From the NCBI GenBank assembly GCA_002493595.1, contig DKZG01000033.1:484-64483 (forward strand): a DNA stretch of 64,000 nt. The letters run 5' to 3'. The notes beneath the pieces were generated by a model. That model did not search any database and was not told where the DNA came from. It worked only from the letters and a program-made list of their open reading frames with translations. Of this stretch, positions 7,929-16,268 are shown one piece after another. The position numbers and the translations under genes are program-made. Every line of letters starts with the position of its first letter. The first letter of the stretch is position 1. The stretch comes from Ruminococcaceae bacterium UBA7080 (lineage in GTDB: Bacteria; Bacillota; Clostridia; Oscillospirales; Acutalibacteraceae).

Positions 7929-8945
7929 TTATTTTTCAGCGTACTTGTCTTCACCGTTCCAGCTGTACATTTCACGAATTTGTTCGCCGACAGACTCAAG
8001 CTGATGTGAAGCTTCAAGCTCTCTCTTAGCCTTGAAGTGAGCCCAGCCGTTATTGCTCTCTGTGATGAATTTTGAAGCAAATGTACCATCCTGAATTTCT
8101 TCAAGAACCTTTTTCATTTCCTTCTTTGTTTCATCCGTAATGAGTCTCTTGCCGGTCTCATAATCACCGTATTCAGCTGTGTTTGAGATGGAGTATCTCA
8201 TTTTTGCAAAACCGCCGTTATAAATAAGATCAACAATAAGCTTCATCTCGTGAATACATTCAAAGTAAGCATTTCTTGGATCGTAGCCGGCCTCAACGAG
8301 TGTTTCAAAGCCTGCCTTCATAAGTGCGGTAACACCGCCGCAAAGAACAGCCTGCTCACCAAAAAGATCAGTTTCTGTTTCACATTTAAAGGTTGTTTCA
8401 AGGATGGCTGCACGTGCACCGCCGATACCTGCACCGTAAGCCAGTGCTGTGTCAAGACAGTGACCGGTTGCATCCTGGTATACAGCAACAAGACAAGGAA
8501 CACCTTTACCTTCCTTATATTCTGAACGAACTGTATGGCCCGGGCCCTTAGGTGCAATCATAAATACATCAACATTTGCAGGCGGTACAATCTGCTTGAA
8601 GTGGATGTTGAAGCCGTGAGCGAATGCAAGTGCCTTGCCCTCTGTAAGGTTTGGTTCAATATCCTTTTTGTAGATAGCAGCCTGTCTCTCATCCGGTGTA
8701 AGAATCATAATAACATCTGCTGCTTTTGTAGCATCAGCAGTTGTCATAACCTTGAGACCAAGCTCCTCAACGTGCTTCCATGACTTCGAACCCTCATAAA
8801 GACCAACGATTACATTAACGCCGCTCTCATGAAGATTAAGTGCGTGTGCGTGACCCTGAGAGCCGAAACCGATAATAGCAACGGTTTTGCCTGAGAGTAC
8901 GTCTAAATTACAATCTGATTCATAAAAAATCTTTGCGTCTGCCAT
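7929..8945 (-). CDS. ilvC: Ketol-acid reductoisomerase (class I)
   Basis: It catalyses the NADPH- and Mg-dependent isomerisation/reduction of acetolactate or acetohydroxybutyrate, the second common step of branched-chain amino acid synthesis. The N-terminal Rossmann domain has GFGSQGHAHALNL (near residue 21), and the knotted C-terminal domain has the metal-binding DLFGEQAVLCGG and ECIHEMKLIVDL segments. The length (338) is that of the short class I enzyme. I use the ATG at 8945: GGAGG lies just before it, whereas an in-frame TTG at 8960 would be swallowed by that site. No ilvB, ilvD or leuA is adjacent. Its promoter contains an operator-like motif shared with the upstream gntR gene. Confidence 0.97.
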   Translation of the reverse strand: MADAKIFYESDCNLDVLSGKTVAIIGFGSQGHAHALNLHESGVNVIVGLYEGSKSWKHVEELGLKVMTTADATKAADVIMILTPDERQAAIYKKDIEPNLTEGKALAFAHGFNIHFKQIVPPANVDVFMIAPKGPGHTVRSEYKEGKGVPCLVAVYQDATGHCLDTALAYGAGIGGARAAILETTFKCETETDLFGEQAVLCGGVTALMKAGFETLVEAGYDPRNAYFECIHEMKLIVDLIYNGGFAKMRYSISNTAEYGDYETGKRLITDETKKEMKKVLEEIQDGTFASKFITESNNGWAHFKAKRELEASHQLESVGEQIREMYSWNGEDKYAEK

Positions 8946-9015
8946 TTTTATTTCCTCCAATATTTTAATTTTAAATAAGTTGTATGACTACTCATTTGTA
9001 TTTTTGTCATTTCAT

Positions 9016-9044
9016 ATTATAACTTGTAGGATGTCTAATGTCAA
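9016..9044 (-). promoter_or_regulatory. ilvC promoter
   Basis: On the minus strand TTGACA (9039-9044) and TATAAT (9016-9021) are separated by 17 bp, both perfect consensus. There is no T-box or leader peptide between it and ilvC. Confidence 0.88.
9024..9040. promoter_or_regulatory. Operator candidate inside the ilvC promoter
   Basis: TTGTAGGATGTCTAATG fills the spacer between -35 and -10. Its core TTGTnnGATGTCTnA recurs in front of the gntR gene at 9775. A repressor bound here would block RNA polymerase. Confidence 0.4.
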
Positions 9045-9063
9045 TAACAAAATAAAATTTATT

Positions 9064-9720
9064 TTATAAACGTTCCATTGCGTGTATTATGTGAAGCTTC
9101 ATTGCCGTTCTCGCGCCCTCGGGATTTCTTTTTTTAATGAAATCCATTATGAGCCTGTCGTCCTTAAGGTTATCGTCGCTCACATCCTGATCTTTTGTGA
9201 GTACCACAACGCCTTTTTTGATTGCATTAAAGATAACCGGCATAAATTGTTTTACAAACGAGTTGTGCGTTGCATTGGCTATGCTTTCATGAAATTTTTG
9301 TTCTTCAAAAGTTCGGTCCTCGCCGCTTAAAATTTTCTTTTCAATTTCATTTCCGTAATAGCATATGGCTTCAATTTCTTCGTCTGTTGCCCGCTCTGCG
9401 GCCAAGTAAGCACATTCCGGCTCAAACATAAGCCTCATTTCAAATAAATCATCAAGCCCTGATGCAATGTCGCTGAGATTTTCATAATTAACGATTGCCG
9501 TTGAAGTGACAAAAGTACCTTTGCCTCTTCTTATTTCCAGAGTGCCGTTCGTTGTCAGTATTTTGATGGCTTCACGCAGCGTGGAACGGCTGACACCGAG
9601 CTCTGCGGCCAAATCGTTTTCGTTGGGCAGCTTATCGCCTATACAAAAACGGTTTTCTTCCTCAATCATTTTTATTATTCGCTGTGCTGTACTGTCTGCC
9701 AGTCTTGCTGATTTTATCAT
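9064..9720 (-). CDS. GntR-family regulator, FadR/FCD subfamily
   Basis: This is a 218-residue DNA-binding regulator. Residues 1-72 form the GntR winged helix (GDKLPNENDLAAELGVSRSTLREAIKIL, then RRGKGTFV). Residues about 85-215 form the all-helical FCD effector domain, with Asp/His positions (FEPECAYLAAERA, EEQKFHESIANATHN, KLHIIHAMERL) suited to binding a metal and a small carboxylate. Members respond to acids such as lactate, gluconate or pyruvate; the ligand here is unknown. It sits directly upstream of ilvC on the same strand but has its own promoter. A TTGT-N10-ACAA repeat next to that promoter suggests autoregulation. Confidence 0.9.
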   Translation of the reverse strand: MIKSARLADSTAQRIIKMIEEENRFCIGDKLPNENDLAAELGVSRSTLREAIKILTTNGTLEIRRGKGTFVTSTAIVNYENLSDIASGLDDLFEMRLMFEPECAYLAAERATDEEIEAICYYGNEIEKKILSGEDRTFEEQKFHESIANATHNSFVKQFMPVIFNAIKKGVVVLTKDQDVSDDNLKDDRLIMDFIKKRNPEGARTAMKLHIIHAMERL

Positions 9721-9740
9721 AGCTACACCTCTTTACTGAC

Positions 9741-9770
9741 ATAATACCACAATGGTACATAAAAAGTCAA
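9741..9770 (-). promoter_or_regulatory. gntR promoter
   Basis: On the minus strand TTGACT (9765-9770) and TATTAT (9741-9746) are 18 bp apart, about 20 bp before the start codon. Confidence 0.65.
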
Positions 9771-9774
9771 TGGG

Positions 9775-9792
9775 TTGTCCGATGTCTTACAA
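9775..9792. promoter_or_regulatory. Operator candidate upstream of gntR
   Basis: TTGTCCGATGTCTTACAA is an inverted repeat TTGT-N10-ACAA lying just upstream of the gntR -35 box. It shares TTGTnnGATGTCTnA with the ilvC promoter (9024). FCD-type GntR proteins bind short GT...AC palindromes, so the neighbouring regulator is the natural candidate. Confidence 0.42.
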
Positions 9793-9854
9793 CTATACAA
9801 TTAGAAACAACTCCAATCATGCTGCTGTTAATCAAATTTTTGCCTTAAAGCTAC

Positions 9855-9883
9855 TTGTAAATTTTAATATAATGTTTTATTAT
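9855..9883 (+). promoter_or_regulatory. Promoter of the DUF815 gene
   Basis: TTGTAA (9855-9860), a 17-bp spacer and TATTAT (9878-9883) lie 38 bp before the TTG start. The surroundings are very AT-rich, so chance matches are possible. Confidence 0.45.
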
Positions 9884-9920
9884 ATATAATTAGATAATTA
9901 TATGTCTCGGAAGTGATGAA

Positions 9921-11153
9921 TTGAACAAATTAGAGAAGTTGAAATATTATATTGATACGCTTTGCATTTATAATTTAAAAGAAGATGCTGTTATAAAATC
10001 CTTGTATTCTCTTTTGTGCAGTGTTAAAAGCGAGGATGTTCTCAGCCGGCAGAGTGAATTTTTTAAAATTGTCTGCGGGTATACATCCTTGAAAGCGTAT
10101 ATATCCAAATGCATACTGATGGATGATAACGCCTTTACAAAGGCGGCAAGTGCAGGTGATGCGGATCAATTGCCATTGTCGACAATAGAGGCAGTCAAGT
10201 ATGATTTGATGAAGCTGGAAGCAATTGCGTCTGTAACTGCGGATGATATCAGCAATCAGATTGAAGATTCTGATTTAAGAGAAATCATACAAACAATTCC
10301 GAAGTGGGAAACCGGTAAAGCGAATAAACCTTTGAACGTCCGCTGGGATCATCAGCTTGATGAATTGATAGAATTTCATAAAACAAACGGCTACGGCATA
10401 TATGCCGAGAATATAGCCTTTACCTGGCGGAACAAAGAAATATGCCCGGTGACATCAATAGATTTAATAACGCTAGATGATTTAAAAAATTATGAAGAGC
10501 AAAGAAGCAAGGTTATTGATAATACCGAAAGTTTTATTGCAGGATATCCTGCAAATAATGTGTTGCTTTATGGTGACAGAGGAACCGGGAAGAGTTCAAC
10601 CGTTCATGCTTTGCTCAATGCATATCACGCGCAAGGGCTAAGGATGATTGAAATACCTAAAAGTGCTGTTGCCGACTTAGGTCTGATACGTGAAAAAATA
10701 TCGAATTCGCCGATGAAGTTTATTATTTACATTGATGATTTAAGCTTTGATTCCAATGATACCTCGTTTAGCGAATTAAAGGCAGCGCTGGAGGGATCGC
10801 TGTCAGGCAGACAGCCGAATATACTTATATATGCCACTTCTAACAGACGACATTTAATTAAAGAAAATTTTTCAGATAGAGAAAATGATGTTAACCGCGG
10901 TGATACAATGCAGGAACAGCTGAGTCTGTCTGACCGATTTGGGTTAACAATTACATTTCTTAATCCCAATAGAGCAGAGTATCTTGATATTGTTAAAAAG
11001 ATTGCATTTTCGAGAGGGCTCGAGGTTGATGAGGAACGCCTTTGTTTTAAAGCAGAACAGTGGGCAACCCGCAGGGGCGGAAGGTCACCAAGATGCGCAA
11101 AGCAGTTTGTTGATTTTGTTGAAAGCTGCAGCAGCAGGAATAAGGAATGGTAA
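9921..11153 (+). CDS. DUF815-family AAA+ ATPase
   Basis: This is a 410-residue cytosolic protein with a C-terminal AAA+ module: Walker A GDRGTGKSS near residue 218, Walker B FIIYIDDLSF near residue 269, a sensor-1 ATSNRRHL near residue 305 and a QLSLSDRFGLTI arginine-finger region near residue 335. This is the DUF815 signature. The N-terminal 200 residues are helical and family-specific. The biological role of DUF815 proteins is not established. The start is a TTG with a modest GGAAG site; the nearby ATG at 9916 reads into a stop. It is followed 20 bp later by an unrelated secreted protein gene. Confidence 0.87.
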   Translation: MNKLEKLKYYIDTLCIYNLKEDAVIKSLYSLLCSVKSEDVLSRQSEFFKIVCGYTSLKAYISKCILMDDNAFTKAASAGDADQLPLSTIEAVKYDLMKLEAIASVTADDISNQIEDSDLREIIQTIPKWETGKANKPLNVRWDHQLDELIEFHKTNGYGIYAENIAFTWRNKEICPVTSIDLITLDDLKNYEEQRSKVIDNTESFIAGYPANNVLLYGDRGTGKSSTVHALLNAYHAQGLRMIEIPKSAVADLGLIREKISNSPMKFIIYIDDLSFDSNDTSFSELKAALEGSLSGRQPNILIYATSNRRHLIKENFSDRENDVNRGDTMQEQLSLSDRFGLTITFLNPNRAEYLDIVKKIAFSRGLEVDEERLCFKAEQWATRRGGRSPRCAKQFVDFVESCSSRNKEW

Positions 11154-11173
11154 TTTAGAAGGGAGATTTTTTT

Positions 11174-13921
11174 ATGAATAGGAATTTAAAAAAGGCAACT
11201 AAAATATTTTCAGTTTTTTTATGTGCTGTTTTGTTTTTTACAACGGCATCGGCTGTTTTTGCACAGGATACAAACAGTAAGTATACTGAAATAAATGTAT
11301 CGGCAGACAGCATTCATTCGCAGGGTCAGAGTGCTATTCAAGATGCACTTAATTCGGCAAGGGATAATGCAAGTGCCTCTAATCCATATAAAATTATTGT
11401 TGAAGCAGGGACATATACGCTTACAACTTCTCTTTATATTTATAGCAATACCTGTTTATATATGGACGGGGTACATTTTATAAGAGATGAAAATGCAGGT
11501 CATAATATGATAAGAACAGGACCATGGATTGCTGACGAGGAGCTTAATACACTGGGTGAGACAGGCTATGACGGCTATGTTAACATAACCATTGACGGCG
11601 GTAAAAACGGCGGCGTTTTTGATGCTGATTATACATTTACCAATACGGTTATCAAAGCTGCACATGCATCCGATTTTACAATGAAAAATATAACGGTTAT
11701 GAATGTAAGAAATGCACATTTGATTGAAGTTGCAGGTATTAACGGCATGAACCTGATTGACTGTACGTTTAAAAATCAGGAGCTTGATGCTGAGGATTTT
11801 GCCAAAGCCGCTAAGTATGAGGGCATTCAGCTTGATATCCTTGAGTCAACAAATCACATGACAGGCTATAGGTCAGAAGATCTTCCGATGAAAAATGTAT
11901 ATGTTGATGGCTGTAAATTTTCTAATATGCCCAGGGGTATAGGCAGCCATACGTCTGTTTATAATTCACCTCATGACAGATTGACGATTACAAATTGCAT
12001 TTTTGATGATATGAAGAGCTGTGCAGTGCAGACGCTTGATTGGAAGAATGTTGAAATTTCGAATAATATAATCACCAACAGTCCAAGGGGTATTGCGATT
12101 GTTTCACTTGACGGTTCAGGCTCAATAGCAGCCAGCAAACTTGCAAAAGCCGGTAATACGGTTAATCATACCAACAATGATAATTATAAAGAGCCGACCG
12201 ATGATAAAAATATTGTTATTAAAGGAAACAAAATCATCAGCGGAACGGTTAACGATACCTATAGTTCAGCGTATACGAAAAATGCTATATCGGTTACAGG
12301 CAATAATCTGAAAGGAAAGGGTGTACCTGACGGCAATTACTATATTAACGGTGTAACAATTGAGAATAATGATATAGAAACGACCAGATACGGCATTTCT
12401 GTAAGGAATACAAGAAATGTACATGTTGACGGCAATACGGTCAAGTATAATGCGGTTCTGGACAGCGAAAGCAGCAAAACGGCTTACAACATTTTTGCAT
12501 ATGATAGCTGTAAAAATGTTTCTGTTAGTGGCAATATACTGAAAACGGCGAAAACAGCCGGTGTGTATATTCAGTCATCGCAAGCCGGTGACATAACCGG
12601 CAATACAATTTCCGATTCAGGGACAGACGGTATATTTCTTACAGGCGGTGCATCAGCGGGAAAAATTGACAGCAACACAATTTCAGGCGGAAATGCCGGT
12701 GTCCATCTTACCGGTTCATCTGCCTTGTCCATAAGCAGCAATGCTATCAGTGACTGCAACTATGGTATTCAGGTGTATTCTTCATCAAAAGCGGGCAGCA
12801 TATCAAAAAATAAGATTACAAATTACCGTTCAAGGGATATATCGGTTGATTCAGGCAGTATTGCCCTTGCTCCTGTAAAACCCGCAGTATCCAATGCCGG
12901 CGCAGGCGTGTCGCTTAAGTGGAGTAAGGTATCGGGTGCAAACGGTTATGATATATATCGTAAAACAGGCAACAGTGCATATAAAAAAATAGGTTATGTT
13001 AAGGGTGCGGATGCTTTGAGCTATACGGATAAAACCGTTACAAGCGGCACGGATTACACATATGCAGTAAGTGCATATAACGGCAGTCTTAAGGGTGAGT
13101 CGGTCGGTGTATCAATCAAATATCTTGCAGCACCTTCGGCAAGTGTATCTAATGCCAACGGCAGTGTATCTCTTAAGTGGAAAAAGATAACCGGTGCGAA
13201 TGGTTATGATATATATCGCAAAACAGGCAGCGGTGCATATAAGAAAATAGGTTATGTTAAAGGTGCTTCGTCAGTCAGCTACACTGATAAAACAGCAGCA
13301 AGCGGAACAAGCTATACCTATGCCGTTCGGGCATATAACGGCAAGACACAGAGCGCATACACCGGAAAAGCCATAAAATATCTTGCATCACCGAATGTGT
13401 CGGTGTCGACGGCTTCAAATGGTGTATCTCTTAAGTGGAAAAAGATAACCGGTGCGAATGGTTATGATATATACCGCAAAACAGGCAGCGGTGCATATAA
13501 GAAAATAGGTTATGTTAAGGGTGCTTCGTCAGTCAGCTATACAGATAAGAGTGCAAAAAACGGCACGAGCTATACCTATGCCGTTCGGGCATATAACGGA
13601 AAAACACAAAGCTCGTATTCTGGAAAGTCTACTGTATATGTTTCACCTGTGAAAATTACAAGTGCATCAAATGTTGCAGGCAGAAAGATAAGTGTTAAAT
13701 GGAGCAAAAACAACAGTTCAAGCGGTTACCAAATCAGATATCAGACAGGTTCAGCCGTAAAGACCGTGACTGTATCAAATAAATCTACACTTTCAAAAAC
13801 AATCACCGGACTTTCTAAAGGCAAAACATATAAGGTAAGCATTCGAAGTTTCAAAAAAGTTTCCGGAAAAACCTATTATTCAGTATGGAGTGCAAATAAA
13901 AGCATTAAAATTAAGAAATAG
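11174..13921 (+). CDS. Secreted right-handed beta-helix protein with C-terminal FN3 repeats
   Basis: This is a 915-residue exported protein. A signal peptide ends near residue 31 (ASAVFAQ). Residues about 40-560 form a parallel beta-helix of the pectate-lyase/NosD type, with many short rungs such as ITGNTISDSGTDGIFLTG and NISGGNAGVHLTG-like turns. From about 565 there are three 86-residue fibronectin-III-like modules (SLKW...GANGYDIYRKTG...SYTDK) and a fourth more diverged one at the C-terminus. Beta-helix folds often bind or cleave polysaccharide, but no lyase or hydrolase residues can be assigned here. There is no LPXTG or other anchor, so it is probably released or wall-associated through the FN3 part. 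Confidence 0.85.
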   Translation: MNRNLKKATKIFSVFLCAVLFFTTASAVFAQDTNSKYTEINVSADSIHSQGQSAIQDALNSARDNASASNPYKIIVEAGTYTLTTSLYIYSNTCLYMDGVHFIRDENAGHNMIRTGPWIADEELNTLGETGYDGYVNITIDGGKNGGVFDADYTFTNTVIKAAHASDFTMKNITVMNVRNAHLIEVAGINGMNLIDCTFKNQELDAEDFAKAAKYEGIQLDILESTNHMTGYRSEDLPMKNVYVDGCKFSNMPRGIGSHTSVYNSPHDRLTITNCIFDDMKSCAVQTLDWKNVEISNNIITNSPRGIAIVSLDGSGSIAASKLAKAGNTVNHTNNDNYKEPTDDKNIVIKGNKIISGTVNDTYSSAYTKNAISVTGNNLKGKGVPDGNYYINGVTIENNDIETTRYGISVRNTRNVHVDGNTVKYNAVLDSESSKTAYNIFAYDSCKNVSVSGNILKTAKTAGVYIQSSQAGDITGNTISDSGTDGIFLTGGASAGKIDSNTISGGNAGVHLTGSSALSISSNAISDCNYGIQVYSSSKAGSISKNKITNYRSRDISVDSGSIALAPVKPAVSNAGAGVSLKWSKVSGANGYDIYRKTGNSAYKKIGYVKGADALSYTDKTVTSGTDYTYAVSAYNGSLKGESVGVSIKYLAAPSASVSNANGSVSLKWKKITGANGYDIYRKTGSGAYKKIGYVKGASSVSYTDKTAASGTSYTYAVRAYNGKTQSAYTGKAIKYLASPNVSVSTASNGVSLKWKKITGANGYDIYRKTGSGAYKKIGYVKGASSVSYTDKSAKNGTSYTYAVRAYNGKTQSSYSGKSTVYVSPVKITSASNVAGRKISVKWSKNNSSSGYQIRYQTGSAVKTVTVSNKSTLSKTITGLSKGKTYKVSIRSFKKVSGKTYYSVWSANKSIKIKK
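12913..13640 (+). repeat. Tandem 258-bp repeats encoding FN3 modules
   Basis: Equivalent CTTAAGTGGA positions lie at 12914, 13172 and 13430, an exact 258-bp (86-codon) period. Units 2 and 3 are almost identical over about 150 bp, including synonymous sites, while unit 1 is more diverged. This indicates recent duplication or gene conversion. Confidence 0.9.
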
Positions 13922-14052
13922 ATAAAAATGAACATTTTCATGTAAAGCATTCAAAAAATGTTAAAAAACTTAAAAAATTATTTACCAAAAAAACAAAAAA
14001 ATAACAATATCCGATGATAAAATAAGTGCAACGAATTAAAGGAGAAAGTGAA

Positions 14053-14748
14053 ATGAGTGCTAAAATTCTTGTAGTTGATGATGATAATAATATTTGTGAG
14101 CTGTTAAAGCTTTATCTTGAAAATGAAGGATATACGGTATATGTTGCTAATGACGGACAGGCAGCTGTTAACATGTTTCAGTCTAAATCTCCTGATTTGG
14201 TTCTGCTCGATATTATGCTGCCCAAAATGGATGGATGGCAGGTCTGCCGTGAAATAAGAAAAACTTCAAGTGCCCCTATTATTATGCTCACTGCAAAAGG
14301 CGAGACCTTTGATAAGGTTCTTGGTCTTGAACTGGGTGCAGATGACTATGTAACCAAGCCGTTTGATGCTAAAGAGGTAATGGCAAGGGTAAAGGCCGTT
14401 CTCAGAAGAACGAATGGCAGCAGTGAAGCAAATGACAACAGCAAAAAAATTGTTGTTTATGATAATCTTGAAATCAACATAATCAATTATGAGCTTAAAG
14501 TTAAAGGTGTACCTATTGATACTCCGCCTAAAGAACTTGAGTTGATTTATCATTTTGCATCAAATCCAAATCGTGTTTATACCCGTGATCAGCTTCTCGA
14601 CGAGGTCTGGGGATTTGATTATTATGGTGATTCACGTACTGTTGATGTTCATGTAAAGCGTTTACGTGAAAAGCTTGAGGGTGTATCTGACAAATGGTCT
14701 CTGAAAACGGTTTGGGGCGTAGGTTATAAATTCGAAACAAAGGAATAA
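14053..14748 (+). CDS. OmpR/PhoB-family response regulator (WalR/PhoP-like)
   Basis: This is a two-component transcription factor of 231 residues. The receiver domain has the acidic pocket DDDNN, the phospho-acceptor Asp in LLDIMLPKMDGW (about residue 53), the switch Thr in MLTAKG and Lys in VTKPF. The C-terminal winged helix (about 130-228) ends with GDSRTVDVHVKRLREKLE, very close to the recognition helix of WalR and PhoP. The ATG at 14053 follows AAGGAGA; a GTG at 14026 would include that site. The kinase gene follows 5 bp later and an HtrA gene after that, a set that points to cell-envelope stress or wall homeostasis. WalR identity is likely but not certain. Confidence 0.92.
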   Translation: MSAKILVVDDDNNICELLKLYLENEGYTVYVANDGQAAVNMFQSKSPDLVLLDIMLPKMDGWQVCREIRKTSSAPIIMLTAKGETFDKVLGLELGADDYVTKPFDAKEVMARVKAVLRRTNGSSEANDNSKKIVVYDNLEINIINYELKVKGVPIDTPPKELELIYHFASNPNRVYTRDQLLDEVWGFDYYGDSRTVDVHVKRLREKLEGVSDKWSLKTVWGVGYKFETKE

Positions 14749-14753
14749 TATAA

Positions 14754-16268
14754 ATGTCCGTTAAGACTGTTCTTGAAAGAAAGTACCTGAAAAACAATAT
14801 TTTTGCCAGATATTTTATCTTGTTTGCAGCGATTTTTCTTGTGGTGCTGACTATTCTGGGAAGTACACTTACCATATTGGTTAATGTTTATACGCAGAAT
14901 GAAAATACAAAGCTTTTAAAAGAGAATACCCAGACGATAGCCGACAGTGTTAAATCCACGCTTGTTGTTCAGGATATGAACGATAATTATACGGTTGAAA
15001 AGGAAATGATATGCAGCTCTTTGTATATCATTTCAAATTCCATTGATGCTGATTTATTCGTATGCGATGTTGAGGGAAATATCATTATGTGCAAGGAAAA
15101 GGCAAGCGCTCTTCCGATTTACGGCGAGTTGGCTCCTTGTCCTTACCATAATGCGTTTAAGGTCGGCGATATTCTTCTTAAAAACATTTATGAAGGCGGA
15201 TATGTAGGCAGAGGCAGCGTCAGCGGCAAGCCGTCCTATATTGTGGGGTATCCTATATACAATGATGATCAAATTATCGGTTCGGTTTTTGCAACAACGC
15301 AAACGAATGTTGATACGCTTACCATGGCTGTTTTAAGAATGTTTTTGGTCAGTGCTTTGGCCAGTCTTGCTATTGCTTTTATATGTATATGGCATCTTAC
15401 AAAGAATTTTGTAAAACCGCTTCGACAGATGAGCGTAGCGGCAAAAAAGTTTGCAATCGGCGATTTTTCATACCGTGTTAAAATAAACGGTGAGGATGAG
15501 CTTGCCGAGCTTGGCAAGGCATTTAATGATATGGCCGATGCTTTGGATACCCTTGAGTCCTCCAGGCGAAGCTTTGTGTCAAATGTATCTCATGAGCTGA
15601 GAACACCGATGACATCCATCGGCGGATTTATAGATGGGATTTTAGACGGAACAATTCCGAAAGATAAAGCAGATTACTATTTAAGTATTGTAAGCGGCGA
15701 AATTCGCCGTCTTTCACGGCTTGTTGTTGCTATGCTTAATATGAGTAAAATTGAATCGGGCAGCTTCGAAATGAAACCAAGCAATTATGATATATCCGAT
15801 CAAATTATTCATATTCTGCTTACCTTTGAGCAGAGGATTGATGAGAAGAATATTGAAATTAAAGGGCTCGAAAATCTGAAACCGACCTATATTGTTGCAG
15901 ATACGGATATGATTTATCAGGTTATCTATAACATTTTTGACAATGCCGTTAAGTTCACAAATGACGGCGGTTATATTATGGTTGCAATGCAGGACGACAA
16001 CGGTTATATTGAGGTTCATATCAAAAACAGCGGTATCGGTATTGATGCACATGAGCTTTCAAAGGTTTTTGAAAGGTTTTATAAGGTTGATAAGTCCAGA
16101 AGTCTTGATGCCAAAGGTGCAGGACTGGGACTTTATATAGTAAAAATGATGGTGGAGATGCATGGCGGGAAAATCTGGGCAGTCAGTGAAAACGATGAGA
16201 CAGCAGAATTTATATTCAGACTTCCCAAAACGTACAGCCCCATTTATAAAAAGGAGATAAAGAAATAA
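14754..16268 (+). CDS. Membrane sensor histidine kinase
   Basis: This is the partner kinase of the response regulator, 504 residues. One transmembrane segment lies near residues 20-44, an extracellular sensor of about 135 residues follows, then a second segment near 190-212, a HAMP domain (KNFVKPLRQM...GDFSYRVKINGEDELAELGKAFNDMA) and a HisKA domain with the phosphorylated His in FVSNVSHELRTPM (near residue 280). The HATPase_c domain has the N box NIFDNAVKFTND and G boxes GIGI and GAGLGLYI. Unlike classical WalK there is no PAS domain between HAMP and HisKA. Its stop overlaps the ATG of the protease gene by one base, so the two are translationally coupled. Confidence 0.93.
   Translation: MSVKTVLERKYLKNNIFARYFILFAAIFLVVLTILGSTLTILVNVYTQNENTKLLKENTQTIADSVKSTLVVQDMNDNYTVEKEMICSSLYIISNSIDADLFVCDVEGNIIMCKEKASALPIYGELAPCPYHNAFKVGDILLKNIYEGGYVGRGSVSGKPSYIVGYPIYNDDQIIGSVFATTQTNVDTLTMAVLRMFLVSALASLAIAFICIWHLTKNFVKPLRQMSVAAKKFAIGDFSYRVKINGEDELAELGKAFNDMADALDTLESSRRSFVSNVSHELRTPMTSIGGFIDGILDGTIPKDKADYYLSIVSGEIRRLSRLVVAMLNMSKIESGSFEMKPSNYDISDQIIHILLTFEQRIDEKNIEIKGLENLKPTYIVADTDMIYQVIYNIFDNAVKFTNDGGYIMVAMQDDNGYIEVHIKNSGIGIDAHELSKVFERFYKVDKSRSLDAKGAGLGLYIVKMMVEMHGGKIWAVSENDETAEFIFRLPKTYSPIYKKEIKK

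Noticed and set aside
8946..9015. T-box or leader-peptide attenuator before ilvC
   Set aside because: The leader is short and has no T-box sequence, terminator hairpin or run of branched-chain codons.
13922..14052. WalR-type box upstream of the two-component operon
   Set aside because: TGTAAA and TGTTAA are present but 12 bp apart, which does not fit the N5 spacing.
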